Shown here piece after piece: positions 1 through 13,299 of a stretch of DNA of 64,000 nt. Origin of the DNA: Paramecium tetraurelia (Eukaryota; Ciliophora; Oligohymenophorea; Peniculida; Parameciidae); contig NW_001799178.1 in NCBI RefSeq assembly GCF_000165425.1, forward strand, positions 310,001 through 374,000, given 5' to 3'. Below the pieces are notes generated by a model. It did no database searches. It had not been told where the DNA came from and saw only the letters and a list, made by a program, of their open reading frames with translations. Every line of letters begins with the position of its first letter. Position 1 is the stretch's first letter. The position numbers and the translations under genes were made by a program.

Positions 1-1445
1 TCTTCCTTTTCTCCAGTGTATTTGAGCATTTACTTCACTGAGCTTATGATTTCCTATTAATCTATTTACACATCTAAATCTTTATAAATTAATTCCAATA
101 AGATAACATCGATCGACTCGATAACAATCAATCCCTTTCCCAACAAATCAAAATAGATTTTCTCTAATTGCTTTTCTTCAAAATTATCATACTCTTCTGG
201 ATCAATCAAGGGAATCACTTCTACATATTCCATTCTGAGTTTTTTAAGACTCTCTAATTTTTCAACGCACTTGTCAAAAACTCTCTATTTGAAAGCGGCA
301 TCAGTATTTCTCCTCAATAACTATTTGATAATCTAAACAGAAGTTTCATCAATTTCAAACTGTTTATTTTTATCCTTATGTTTTAATCCCTTTCTTTCAA
401 GGATTGGGAATATGATGGATAATCCTCCTATTGAAATTAACTTCTAACAGTTCTCCTTATGATTATTAATAGCCAAAAGCATTAAACTATACGCTCTTAT
501 AGATTAGGAGGTCTTTCCTTAAATAATCTTGATCATTAGTTGTAACCCTTCGTAACTTTGAAAGTATTCTTAATTTTCTTCTTAGATCAACAGTAATGTA
601 AGTAAATCATATACATTATTTAATATTTCCTTCTCTTCTGCAGTTTCTGGATCCTTTTTTCTGTACTAATTCAAGACCATTAATAAACTTTCGATTCCTC
701 CGCTTCTACCTATGATTTCCAAGTTTTCCTTTGTCTACTGAGTAAGTACCACCAATAGTTCAGAAGCGTAGAGTCTATTGTCATCCAAAGTTTGACTGTT
801 GTCTTCCACTCTTTTCACCAGGTACTATATGATTTTGGATCGAAGACCGATCTCTTTGCTTATTGATGATTTGATATCCACCATATTTTCAATTACTTCA
901 AAGCAATCATGCAATAAATTAACTTCCTCTTGAGATTTCTCTTCGTTCTTTACAATCAGTTCACCCAACGATTCAATCAAATAATTTCGAATGAGACAAT
1001 CGTATAATTGAATTATTATTTTAGGTTCAACTTCACTTTCAGGAGCGACCAATTCCTTCAAAAATTGAATGACATCGTTCGAAATAGACTCGTTATTGTG
1101 TAATAACAATTGGATCACTATTGGAAGAGCATTGCTGCTATAAAATATTGGATATAATTGGGGATATGCAGGTAAGATGAGAAGTTTTCTTAAATCCTCA
1201 TCTAAGTCAACTTCTGAATCGATGAACTTTTCAGGTTGGTTCGGATACCTCATTCTCTAATCAGAGTTCAGTTTGTAATTATTTTCCAATTGAAATATCA
1301 TTTCCCTCAATTGTCTTTCATCGAACAATTCAACATTCTATTCTCTGAATTACATGTCCTGTTATTCATCATTTCTATCATCATCGTATTCCATATCCTC
1401 CTCAATATCTTACTATTACAATTTGACTCTCTTTCTCGGGTCCAT
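1..1445 (-). CDS. CTNNBL1: Beta-catenin-like protein 1 (CTNNBL1), 3' end outside window
   Basis: Spliceosome-associated armadillo-like protein; in animals it binds CDC5L of the Prp19 complex in the nucleus. The start is the ATG at 1445, which opens with a basic nuclear-localisation-like PRKRVKL and then an acidic stretch. The stretch around 825-1250 carries the family's characteristic block (PQLYPIFYSSNALPIVIQLL, then a disease-free match to the EVINMVD-type helix, here EVIENMVDIKS). The frame stays open to base 1 with no TGA, so the C-terminal part lies outside the window. In-frame TAA/TAG codons occur near the start (three Gln after VKL) and elsewhere. It is divergently transcribed from the MORN gene, with about 300 bp between them. 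I did not resolve internal introns. The family assignment rests on remembered similarity to human CTNNBL1 over about 140 residues and is strong there; the distal part is called by continuity of the frame. Confidence 0.85.
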
Positions 1446-1753
1446 AATTATATTAATTATTAAAAAGATAGAAGCAAAAATTATATAATTATCACTCAGA
1501 ATACCTCCTCAACAGATCATTAATTCTGTAATACAGAACATCATATTTGGCTATAAAATCATCATAAAAATTAAATAAATTAATGTAAAATTCTATTTAA
1601 TACCCCTTATTCATTTTCCCACAAATTATGGTATTCATTCACATAATAAATCCATTTTCATTACATAATATCATTAAATGACTGGAAAAGTACAGTACTC
1701 AACTAACCTTTGTAAAAGATTATTTAATTAGTTTTAAATTTTTATTTATAATA
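1446..1753. promoter_or_regulatory. Divergent intergenic region
   Basis: A 308-bp AT-rich gap between two divergent genes, so it should hold both promoters. I see no TATA-like element I would trust, no repeat and no RNA gene. It is long by the standard of this window. Confidence 0.4.
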
Positions 1754-3106
1754 ATGGGCTCATGTAATCAATGCCTGTAGAAGCAAGAGCCACTCAAATC
1801 AGGAAGGATTTAAAACATATTTTTTAAGTAATCCCCATAAAACCATAGAATGGCAATCAAAATTTAATAAGCCTATAGATCTTACATTATCCGATCAAAA
1901 TTAAAGTACTTCAATATAGTTATTTATAGCTTAAAATAGGCAGAAAAAAAAGCAAGGAACCAGATTAAATGTAATTCAACTGAGGACATTATTGTTGAGT
2001 ATCATACTAACTCCTATTCTCCAAAAATTCATTAGTCTGAAGTTTCCAATACTGTTTCCAGCTTCCAAAACAATCAAAAGGAAAAGGCTCATCAAATTTT
2101 TAATCGTCAACTAAGTCTCAAATTAGATCCGAAAGAAAATGATTAATAGGAATTTGAAGAACTGATCTTTAACGACTAAACTGCTTTTTAATAATATCTA
2201 CAATCTTCTATTAATTGTATTGGAGCTCTCAAGAATCAAAAAGAAAAAATTAATTCATTTAAGTTTTGTTGTGTCTTGACTCTAGAAACACTTGAGTCAA
2301 AAGATTAAATCATTTTAAAATAAAAAAGTCATAAAAGAACAAAATTAGACACAATTAAATTAATTGGTGGGAACTCTTATAATGGAGAATGGTTAGATTC
2401 TTTACCGGATGGGAAGGGCAAATACACTTTTTCTGATTCATCATATTATTAAGGAGATTTTAGGAGAGGGTTATTTCATGGCAAGGGCGAATTTAAAAGT
2501 AAATAAGGTAGCTATTATAGAGGATAATGGTAATAAAATAAAATGCATGGTCAAGGTACTTACAATTATAATAATGGATGCAAATATGAAGGTATTTCTA
2601 AAATTAATTAACATAAGGTAGTTGGGAAAGAGATCTTCCCAATGGATAAGGCATAGAATGGTATGCTAATGGTTCTGTTTATGTGGGTACTTTTTTGAAT
2701 GGACTAAAACATGGAAGAGGGAAATTAACATTTAATGTAGGAGAAATCTATGAGGGGGAATTTCAATTCGATAATTTCAATGGATAAGGAGTATATGTAT
2801 ATATTGATATTATTATATAAAATATAGAGATGGCAAGATGGAAGAGTCTATGAAGGAGAATGGTAGAATGGGAAAATGAGTGGGAAGGGACTCTTGACTT
2901 GGCCTGATGGGCGTTTCTATAAGGGCTAGTATTTGAATGATCTAAAACACGGTTTTGGGATATTTTCTTATTCTGATGGTCGTAAATACATTGGTCAATG
3001 GAAGCATGGTCTGTAACATGGATAGGGAGAGTTCCAAAAGGGAGAAAAGACATCAGTTGTTACCAAAGGAATTTGGAAACAAGGGCAATTAGTTAAATTG
3101 CTCTGA
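1754..3106 (+). CDS. MORN-repeat protein with N-terminal acylation signal
   Basis: About 430 residues. The N-terminus MGSCNQC fits N-myristoylation on Gly2 with palmitoylation on nearby Cys. A Ser/Gln-rich stretch of about 190 residues follows, then nine MORN repeats of the form YxGxWxxGxxHGxG to the C-terminus (for example YNGEW, YVGTFLNGLKHGRG, YKGQYLNDLKHGFG). MORN repeats usually bind membrane lipids or act as scaffolds, so the likely site is the inner face of a membrane; that is inference. Two short introns are needed to keep the repeat frame: 26 nt at about 2592-2617, and about 30 nt from about 2800, ending just before the AGATGG exon. The stop is TGA at 3104-3106, 40 bp before the next gene on the same strand. 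Exact function unknown; ciliates have many MORN proteins. Confidence 0.85.
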
Positions 3107-3146
3107 TCTTAACTGTTATAATTTTATTTTTTCTTTTTTTATATAA

Positions 3147-6100
3147 ATGAGTAGCGATTTACTTATTCAATAATCTCAAGTTTTCTACTTGTTAAGAGAA
3201 GGACTATGGAAATCAACATAGGTGTTGTGTCATAAGGTAATTTAAGATCAATATACGTAGTTTTATCAAAGAACTCAAGATCCATTCTTTCAATTTTGGA
3301 GGGCGTTCTGCTATTTCAAAAGTGGAAGTTTGAATGAAGCAATAAATGAATTAACACTTATTAGAAATAAAAGAGAATTTTAGTTTGCAACTTCAGCAGC
3401 ACTTATCTACTACTCATAGCAACAACGTGGAGTTGATAGGGTATAAGTGAGAGTTTAATTTTATAGGAAATCATTGAAACTTGCAGACAGATGTAGACAG
3501 AAGGTCGAAAGACTCCGAATGATCGAGCATTTCAGAGTGCCATTTATTTCTATTTATTTTGTTGATGAAGGTAGAAAGGCAAAGGAAATTTTGGAATTAT
3601 TATCAGAAGGTCAGCCAATAAGTCAGATCACTCTCGGGTGGTATAAATTATTACAAAAGGAAGAGGAAATAAGCCCAGATAAAATCCTCGATTACTTTTA
3701 GAGTTTTGGTGGTATTTAAGCTTATATTATCATTAGGGCAATTCAATTAAAAGCCTATTGAATATTTGTTAGGTCTGGCAAAGGCTTCGGAAATAAATAA
3801 GAAGTATCCAATCACCTTAGATGCTTTGAATGAATTGATGATCGTTTGGAGAGATTTTCCATTCACAGATGTAGAGAAGTTGCGATTCTGTATATTTATT
3901 TAAGATTGGGAATAATTTTAGGATCTAGCTAATAAACTACTCTATGATGATCCAACCAACATATTTGGATTGAAAGCTATAGCCTTTTATAATTTGGCAA
4001 GGAAAGGTGATGTAAGAGAATCATTAGAGAAAATTGAAGAATTATTTAATGCCATCTAAAAACAAGAGGAAGATAATGTCTCATTAATTTTGAATTGTTG
4101 CTAATTGCTATCCAGAGTTTCAGGGAGAAATCAATAAATTCTCTAATTGACAATGAGTTAAATCTAAAAGACTCGAAAAATTGCCCCATTATTAGGAGAT
4201 TTGTGTTTAGAACTAGCTTAGGAAACTTTGATGTTGGAAGAATATGACAAGGCTTATGGTTTTTTCTAAGAAGCAGCTGCTTTAGATGAAGGTAGAATGG
4301 AATCATTAGCAGGAATGATTTAATGCAAAATATTATAGGGAGTCATTGATGATGCAGAAAAATAATTGGAATTTGTTTAGGAAGTCTAAGTATCTGTTGG
4401 CAGAACCACAGAAATTGCATTTTTATAGGCCCTATTAGAAAGCAAGAAGTCAGAAGGCACTGATTCTCCTATTGCCTAGCAATTTATTGAAGAAACCCTT
4501 AAACTTCATTTAATCTAGAGTAAATTATTGCTACCTGGATATGAGTTTTATATTAAGTTTAATCCAGATTTTACATTTACTATAGCTTAGATGTATCTAA
4601 GAAATTTATCCACTAATTTAATGTTAGCAGGTAAGGAATTGCCCACTTCAGGTATTGGAAAAGGAACCAAATTATTAGAAAGTATTGCCAGATAAGCTCC
4701 TGGATTAACTAATGTTTAGTTATTATTATCTACTGGTAAAATGGCATTAGGAGATCCATAGGAAGCATTAAAAACTATTAATAGAGTGTTAGAATTAGAT
4801 CCTAAGAATGAAGATGGATACATTTTACATGCGTTGATTTCTATTAAAACTAAATAGATCAACTTAGCAGCAAACTCTTTAAATTAAGCCATATCTAATA
4901 ATTTTGCGATTAGAGAAAACCCCTTATTTATGTTAGTTAAAGGAGAGGTTGAGTATAGAACTGAAGATTACAAGAATGCCCAAATTACACTGGAAGCAGC
5001 TTATGAATTAGTTGCAGGAAAATATAAGAATAAAAATAAAGTGAAATCAAAAATTGTGTAATTTACTGAAAAGGATAAATGCCAAGTTTTTGTATTGTTA
5101 GCTAAGGTGTACGCAATTAATAAGAAAGAAACAGAAGCCAAAAAGATCATGTAAAAGGCTATCTAGGAATATGCAGGCAGTCCTCATGAAAGCACAATTA
5201 TGATGGCTAACAGTGAAATAGCAATAGAGAGTGGAGACATAAAGAAGGCTATTAATATTCTTAAGGCTGTTTAAGGTGGATAACCAAATTTTGTTAATTC
5301 AAGAATAATTTTAGCCGATGTCTACTTAAAGTATTTGAAGGATCGAAGAAATTATACAAGGTGTTATGCTGAAATCATTGAGGCAGAACCTACAGCAGAA
5401 AATTATAAACTAATTGGAGAGGCATTTATGAAAATTAATGAACCTCAAGAGGCTGTTTTAAGTTATTAAAAGGCTGCTGAATTGAATCCTGAAGATGAAG
5501 AAATTACAAGAATTATTGGTAATGCACTTACAATGACATATGATTATCAGAAAGCAGTTAATTATTATGAGGCAGCTTTGTAGAAGACTCCAGGAAGATA
5601 AGATTTATTAGTTGATTTAGGTAGATTATATTTGAGAATGAATAATATCAAAAAAGCAGAATAAGTATTAGTTTGGGAGAAGTTTGTAAGTGATGATTAT
5701 GCAGCACCAACATTGACAACTTTGAGAGCAAATGCTTAAGGTTTTCTTTTGATTGCAAGAATGGTTACTAAATTACAATAAGCTACTTTTAATTAAGCAC
5801 AAAATGCTGAAAAAGAGAAGATCTAATAGTAATTGATGGCTGAATCTCAAAAATTAATAGAAAAAATAAGAAAGGCATTTGAATTTGCAGTCTAAACATA
5901 AAAAGATGTTATTGAAAAAAGTAAATAAGAGGCTGCTAATGTAAATAAGGAAAAGGAACAATTGGGATTAATATTTTTAGAGTAAGCCAGGTACTTCTTT
6001 TATAATGAGAGAAATTACAAGGCAACTTTAGATTGTATAGATGATGGTGTTAAATTCATACCTACAAATGAAAGTTTGATTTAGTTATAAGCTGAAACAT

Positions 6101-7287
6101 TCTATTAAAGTGGTGACAAGATTTCTTGCGAATAAAAATTAAAGATATTATAAAAATTGAATCCTAAAAATGATTATGCTTCCATGATGTTATCAGAATT
6201 AGTATTACAATAGGATGATAGTGAAAAATCAATTTAACAATTTGTTCAAACCTTACAAGAGAAACCAAATTCTTTTGGAACCTTATCCAAAGTAATAGAT
6301 TGGTATAGAAAATAAAACAGATTGGATGAAGTCTAAACCATAATTGATAATTGTGCTAAGGCTACATAAAACTAAAATGAACCAGGATTATGTTTTTGCA
6401 GAGGCTTGTATTATAAATATAAAAATTTACCTAAAGAGGCTTTGATATAATTTAATTACGCAAAGAAACATTAATAATATGCTGAAGACAGTTTGACCTA
6501 TATGATTGATTTGTATTTGAATCCTGATTAAGATCTTTATTATTCAATAACAGATGAATAACCAAAACCAGTAGCAGTAGAGAATCTAAAGGCTTGTGAT
6601 TAATTACTTAAGGAACTGTAAAATAGAGGAAGTATGTCAAGGTAATTATAATAATAATTATTATTAGATATCTAGTTATGTAGGCATATGTACTTCAATT
6701 GTCAGGTATTCAAAAATCTATTGAAATGGCTAGTACTATATTGGCTCAGATATTAAAAAGTAATAAAGAATGGGTTCCTGCTATGTTGAGTTTGGCAATT
6801 AATAAATTCTTAAGCAAAAAACAAACTGAAGGCAAGACTATATTGAAATTGTTATGGGCAAAGCAGGCTGACACATGTGGTTGGGAAAGAGATGAATTAG
6901 AAAGGGCTTGGTTATTACATGCTGATGCATTTATATCTATTCAAAAATATGATTAATCTGAAGAAATATTAAGAAAATGCTTGAAATAAAATAAATGTTG
7001 TGCCAAAGCAGAAGAATTAATGGGTTTGATAAAAGAGAAGGAGCAATCGTATATTGATGCCTCGAACTCATATGAAAAAGCATTCAAGTTGACAAACCAA
7101 AGGAATCCTATTATGGGTTATAGATTGGCATTTAACTATTTAAAAGCAAAAGTATTAATAAAACATAAACATCTAGCGCTTCGTTGATGCAATTAATATT
7201 TGCAAATTGATTCTACAAATTAACCCAGCATTCCCTAAACTGTAATCTGAAATCCTTAACAAAGCAATTCAAGCCTTAAAGTCTTGA
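3147..7287 (+). CDS. TTC21B: Intraflagellar transport protein IFT139 (TTC21B)
   Basis: Subunit of the IFT-A complex, needed for retrograde transport in cilia. The product is about 1,340 residues, close to the 1,316 of human TTC21B, and is made of TPR helices throughout. Recognisable blocks include the region around 3790-4060 (family pattern of a 'fPsf.pal.eK..L.la..dWd' segment, here [20 protein letters not shown]), a GKG-TKLLE block near 4650 and the long TPR series to the end. In-frame TAA/TAG are abundant. Introns I could place: 24 nt at about 3236-3259, one near 3440-3465, about 28 nt at 3711-3738, 26 nt at about 6643-6668, and about 25 nt near 7150. Each restores the frame exactly. The stop is TGA at 7285-7287. 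It converges on the Kelch gene. Confidence in identity is high. Confidence 0.93.
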
Positions 7288-7324
7288 CAAATTAAAAATT
7301 ATTATTAGCAATTTAAATCATTAA

Positions 7325-8693
7325 TCATTTTTTCTTTTCTTATTATTATTATTATCCAACATTAAGATCTCTCAAAACCACTACTTGATTAGTAGCTCTA
7401 TTATATTCCCAACCTCCAAAAATCAAAATATGTGGACCTATAGAAGTAGCAGTATGACCATATCTATTTCTAGGAGCATTCCCTTCATATTTAGCCTTTT
7501 CCCAACACATCTTCTCGGTATTCAATACAATCAAATAATCAATGTCTGGTGGAGTAACAAAATTATTTTCACTTAAATATATATAATTAACTTACCTTCT
7601 AGCTCCTGAGTTTAGTGACCATCCTCCAAATACTACAATATCTGCTCCACTCACATTTGCTGAATGTCCATATCTTGGAGCAGGTGGTGTACCACTTACT
7701 CTTAGTCTACTCCATGCAAAATGCTCAGTATCAAGAATTCTAATGTCATTTAGATAGCATCCTCTTAAATGGGATCCATGTCTAGGATTGGCAGTCTTAG
7801 GAAGATTTTTTAGATTTTTATCTTCTTGATAGTAGAATCCACCTTGAATGATTAAATTGGCACCAACTTGTATAGCTGTGTGTCCTTGACGAGGAGTTGG
7901 AGATGGACCAGTACAAGGAGGTTAAGACCAAGCCATAACCTCTAAGTCTAGAACATAGAGATCATTGAAATAATCAATTCCATTCCATCCTCCAAATATT
8001 ATCATTTTAGTTGATGCATACTATTAAGATATTTTAATATTAAATAATTACTAAAGTAGCAGAATGGGCGAATCTAGCACTGGGTGACCCAGATCCTTCA
8101 GGTCCCTAATACCAAGTTAATGTTAATGGATCAAGAGCATGTAAATCTCTGAATACACACTTTTCTCCTTTCCCTCCAAATATGATTATTCTTTATCCTG
8201 CTAAAACTGCAGAATGAGCATATCTTGGAGCAGGGGGAGTACCTTATACTTTAGCCTTAAACCATCTATTTGCATTGACATCCATTTAATATGTGTCATT
8301 CAAATACTTGTATCCCTCATCTTTATTTGCATAATAATGTCCGCCAAATAAGATTATTGAGGCCCCACTCAACGTTGCTGAATGTCCTCCTCTAGCACAA
8401 GGAGGAACTCCCATCAATACAGACCGGTTCTGCCCATTACCACTTCTGCTTTGATCAAATGGTTAATATTTAAAGCCTTATTACAATAAGTAATTACTTT
8501 ATTAATCTTCTTACTGTTCTTCTGGCTGATATTCTTAATATTCTTCTTGCTGTTACAAATCTTGATCTTAATCTTCATCATCATAATATTGTTATTCTTC
8601 CATCTAAACTTCCTAGCCATCTCCTTAGTAATCCTCATTGTAATCTGCATTGTTTTCAGAATACTATGAACCATCTCTCTCTTCAGAGTACAT
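7325..8693 (-). CDS. Kelch-repeat protein
   Basis: About 430 residues. The N-terminal 80 or so are acidic and Gln-rich (many TAA/TAG codons). Six Kelch repeats follow, each with the signature P.PRYGHSA, then ...FGG about 10 residues later, then Y.ND.Y.LD (seen as RGGHSATLSG, PRYAHSAVLAG, ARFAHSATL, PRQGHTAIQVG, PRYGHSANVSG, NRYGHTATSIG). This predicts a six-bladed beta-propeller, a protein-interaction platform. Two introns are needed, about 31 nt near 8020-8050 and 24 nt near 7573-7596. The C-terminus is a short Gln run and Lys run before TGA at 7325-7327. I cannot say which Kelch subfamily it belongs to; no BTB, F-box or phosphatase domain is present. Confidence 0.88.
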
Positions 8694-8746
8694 TGTTATA
8701 ATAATTTTAATATTACAATAGAAACTTATGTACTGAATGATTATAC

Positions 8747-10095
8747 TCATAAAAACAATTCTTCTTCTCTTTTAATCAAATTGCTTGTTAAATCAATCAG
8801 ATTTAAGACTTTATTTACATTGTCTCCCCACTCTTATAACACATCATTTTCGTTCTTCTTTAACTAGTAATCAACAATCCCTTTTATACGATCAATCTTG
8901 CATTTAAGTAACTTATATGGTGTATTTAAAACAATACTTTTTAATCCATCATTATGCAGATTTCTTCCTCTAATTCCTCGGTACTAATAGCAATTAACTC
9001 TGTTATTCTATTAAGATAGACAGAATCATAATAGATTTAGAAAATTCTTAAATTATGATGAATTAGTTATCTTCTAAAATCTAAACACATGATATTTAAT
9101 ATTACCTTTGTATCTTTATTGATTATTCTCAATAGACTCATCAAAAATCTCAGCTGCTTGGATATTATGAGTTTATGGTTCAGTGCTAATCAATTCAGTT
9201 CCCAAAAATGCTTAAATTAATTATTATAAATTAGGCAATGCTTCAAGACCATATTTATATGTTGTTGCAATGGACTACAATTATTTTTACTAATTTATAT
9301 TGTTTGATTGTATACTTTTTCTTCAGAATATTGGCTCAATATTGTATAAAGAGCATAATTTTCTAAAACAGTGTTGTAATCAATTTTGAAATTGAAATCA
9401 ACTTTTGTAGCTTCTAATTATCTATTTTTATGTAAGGATTCCAATATTTTAGAATAGGCATGAGCTGTTTCTTGATAGTTGTTTTCGTGTCTATAATAAA
9501 TGACTAAGAATGAATAATAAATGATTTTGAGATCTGCAATATTATCATCTTCAATATTTTTAGGTTCTATTTTCTTAGAGATTATGAATAGTCTAACATA
9601 ATCCAATTTCTTAATCATAATTTTCATTTGATATAGGATGAATTCCAATTTTTCTCTTTTGTCCATAGATCCATAGGTTTCCACTTAGACTTCTTATAAT
9701 ATTTTTGCAGCATCAGCAATTTGATTATCATCTTCTTTGTATTGGGTGAGCATCAATACACAACGAGCATACTCAACTTCTAAGTAAATCTTCTTTTCAC
9801 ATACTTTCATAATGGCATCTATCATTTCCAATTTCTAATTAATTGGAAGGGTCTTTAATTCAATCATAGCCATTTAAACAAGTTCAATTTATGCTTTTTT
9901 TGGCTATCCTCTCTTTTTGCTAAGTGACACTATCAATTCATTAAATTTTGAGTATTATTTTGTAACAAAACACAAATTAGCAATCTGTTTAGTCACTTTA
10001 AGTGTTTCAACTAAATTATTAGCTAAACGAGCTGTCTTCTCTTTGTTTAGGAGATCATCTATTTGTTTATCAAACTCATTCTCTTCAATGATCAT
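8747..10095 (-). CDS. PSMD12: 26S proteasome lid subunit Rpn5 (PSMD12)
   Basis: Non-ATPase subunit of the 19S regulatory particle. The diagnostic block VETYGSMDKREKLEFIL at about 9630-9690 matches human PSMD12 (VETYGSM.K.ERVEFIL), followed by RLFIISKKIEPKN as in the human IISKKI. The C-terminal PCI-type end also fits: LQEWGDNVNKVLNLIDLTS before TGA at 8747-8749. The start is uncertain. I take the ATG at 10095 (MIIEENEFDK) because it avoids overlap with the neighbouring channel gene. An upstream in-frame ATG at 10179 (MAENRLFTF) would add 28 residues and overlap the proposed channel start. Introns were not all placed, notably around 9050-9110 and 9230-9310. Confidence 0.9.
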
Positions 10096-10143
10096 TTGGA
10101 TTTAAATTTAATTTAATGAATACCAATCTGATTTATTTTAATA

Positions 10144-13100
10144 ATGATTTATGAAGGTAAATAATCTATTTTCAGCCATTAAGATTAGTATGCTCTAATC
10201 AGATTGGTTAACTCTGAAGATGATGCAACCACAAAGAAACATGAGGAAGGTAAGACTACATTTACACTAAAAATGGCAAAGTACTTATCTACATCTGGAA
10301 TTGGAGATTATTTGGATGGAATTAACGTCCTCTTGAGTTTTCTATTAACTGTTTTGCATCTAATTGATTGTTCATTTTGGGTTTAAGGAGGAACTTACGA
10401 TGTTGGAGAAGCTTAAACATTTATTACAGTAATATCAACAAAATTAAAGTTTTTAGATTCCTGAATTGATCTGTTACATATATTTCCTCCTTGATTTTGC
10501 AATTAATTTCTATCTATCAGAAAATAAATTGTTCTTCACTTTTTAAACAACATCACTAATTGAATATGTTTCAATATTTCCATCATTGCTAGCTAGATTA
10601 AATATTATAACTGGATACAAGTATATATATTTATTGAGGGTGCTGCGTTTCCTACTGTGCTACAAACTGGATAAGGTTTTATAGAGGCAGTCAATGGAAG
10701 GTATTTAATTGGTTTAATTTAGAGTATTTAGGTTGGCATACAAACCCAATTGTAACTGTTATGGCAATAATAATGATCAATTCATCAGTCCTGTACGTAG
10801 TTGAACAAAATTACTCAATAGTTGAATATATCTACTTTATGGTTGTGACAATATCAACAGTTGGATTCGGTGATGTATACCCAACAACAATCTATGGTAG
10901 ATTTTCAATTATAATTGCAATTCTGATAATGTTTCTGGTCTTACCACCTCAAGTTGAAATGTTGTCCAGAGTATACAGTTTACGAAGTTAATATGCTAGA
11001 AATAAATACATATCAAAAAAAGAATCAGAACATGTTCTATTACTTGGATCTTCTTAAGTTGAAGGCTTTAAGACATTTTTGAATGAACTTTATCATACTG
11101 ATCATGGAATGAATGACACTAATACTGTCATACTCTAACCTTCAGCACCTACTGAAGAAATGACTCTATAATTGAAACAACCAGCTTTATAATCTAGAGT
11201 AATCTACTTAGAAGGACATCCACTATAAAATAAAGATCTAGAAAGGTGTAGTTCTAAGGACTGCAATTGCGTTATTGTCTTAGCAAATAAAACAAGTAGA
11301 ACACCAAAACGAGATGATTATCGTAATATTATTCATGCATTTGCTGTGAAATAATTTGCAAAAAAGTAGAAATCCAAAAAAGGTGCACGAGTATGCTTGT
11401 AAGTATTGCAACCTTCAAGTAAGGATTTATATTTTAACTCTCTTGGTGGCCATGAAGCTGATTAAGTCATATGTGTAGATGAACTTAAACTGTATCTTTT
11501 AGGGAAAACGTGTTTATGTCCTGGAATAAATACACTTATTTCATTTCTAATTCAATCATCAAAGCCAACCTATGATATTACAAAGTATGACAAGAATAAG
11601 AGTGAATGGATAGATGACTATTTATGCGGAATGCAAAATGAAATCTATCGAGTTCCATTAGAGTCGGAAGCATTTGTTGGCCTGACATTTAGTTAGGTAA
11701 TTTAGAGTTTAAATAGAATAGATTTCTTAAGCAATATATAAAGAGCTAAATATTATACTATTCGCTCTAGAAGTAGAATTAGAATCAGGCGCAAGTGTAT
11801 TTGTCAACCCAGCTGAATATCTATTTGAAGATTACTTGCATTACGGTTATGTGATAGCCAACGAAATGCCTAACATTGATTAGATATAATAGACCAAATT
11901 CCCTGAATACATTTAAAGGAACTACTGCTTTCCAAATCAACAGAGATAATAAACTAATAAAAATGCACTCTAACAAGAAGCTGAATACTTAAAGGAACTA
12001 CTTAGTGAGGGACTCAAAGATGATTCAGCCAAAAATCCTGCCTATTATTAAGTCAAGCCTTAAACCATCACTACAGGACTTCCTAAAGTTGGGGACCAAG
12101 AAAAATTTGAAAATCACTTTATCGTATGTGGCGTTGTTTCAGATATGAAATATCTTATGATGCCACTCAGAGCCAGGTCCTTAAAAAATATCCAACCAAT
12201 TGTAATATTGAATTAGGATTTGATTCCGACTGAAATTTAATTGCAAATTAATAAATTTCCTAAGGTATACTTTCAACAAGGATCTCCGCTCAATACTGAA
12301 GATCTAAAAAAGGCTTGCATTCAAAAGGCTTCAGCTTTAGTGATCCTCTAAAAGTCTGCTGATTTAGAAGATGGGTTATCAAATATTGTTGATGCTGATA
12401 CAATCTTCATATATAAGACAGTGAAGTTGCTAAACTAAAACATAAACATAATAACTGAATTGGCTTCCATTTCAACTATTTCTTTCTTATAGATCTCAAG
12501 AAATAATTATGTTCAGAAATATGATTGGTCTGTGAGTGAACCATTTGCCTCTGGAGAAATATATATTTCCACCATGCTTGATACTTTAATATGCCAAGCC
12601 TATTATAACCCTTTCATCACTAGTATTTTTGATTAGATGATTTTAGGAAGTGCTTCAGTCAATAAAAAGGTAATATAATTATAGCATTTTAGAATAAAAA
12701 AATATATTAGGCAAACAAGTTACAGCAGAGCAACTTATTTCTTATTAATATACCACCAAAATATTAAGAAAAAACCTTTGGAGAGCTTTTTGAAATATTG
12801 CTTACTGAGTAAAAGATGATTCCAATTGGACTTTATAGAGGGGAAAAAGTTAAAAATAATAGTAAACCTTATGTTTTTCTTAAACCTCCTATGGATGTGA
12901 TAGTATCAAGCAAGGATAGAGTGTATGTTCTAAGTGCAAAACAGCCAAAAGAATAAGAAACCATAGTTGACTCTTAAATCAATTTAGGAAATGAAGCTGC
13001 CTCCTAATATTTTAATATCAAATCTAAACTATAAGGGGAGGAAGGAAGAGTTGATGTTGAATATTCAAGAGAACTGATGAAATTTAACGAGAAAATGAAG

Positions 13101-13250
13101 ACTTTCGGAACTTAACTAAAAGATATCAATTCATCAGTCTTTAATCAAGGATTGATTCAACATGGTATTTAAATTAATTATTTAGATTTCATTGAAAAAG
13201 TACGATCATTATTAAAAAATGAATTAGCCAGTCTAAATCCAACAACTTGA
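10144..13250 (+). CDS. Slo/BK-type potassium channel
   Basis: Large-conductance Ca2+-activated-type K+ channel of the plasma membrane. Membrane segments begin near 10,310 (GINVLLSFLLTVLHLI). An S4-like helix LLRVLRFLLCYK lies near 10,640, and the pore carries the selectivity filter TISTVGFGDVYP near 10,850. Two RCK domains follow: HVLLLGSSQVEG near 11,030 and HFIVCGVVSDMKYL near 12,120, each with a Rossmann start. AFVGLTFSQV near 11,680 and the C-terminal LYRGE...VFLKPPMDV match Slo. Introns that restore the frame: 28 nt at about 10,422-10,449, 22 nt at about 10,701-10,722, 25 nt near 11,707-11,731 and 23 nt near 12,670-12,692. The start is uncertain: ATG 10144 reads without an intron, but overlapping alternatives exist. 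Stop TGA 13248-13250. Paramecium has many such channels; gating by Ca2+ is assumed from the family. Confidence 0.9.
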
Positions 13251-13299
13251 TTAATAATTATGATTACTATGATATATATATATAAATAAAGTATTTAAA

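Noticed and set aside
3104-3149. Possible fusion of the MORN and IFT139 genes
   Set aside because: The MORN frame ends in a clear TGA and IFT139 has its own ATG 40 bp later, with family-typical protein from the start.
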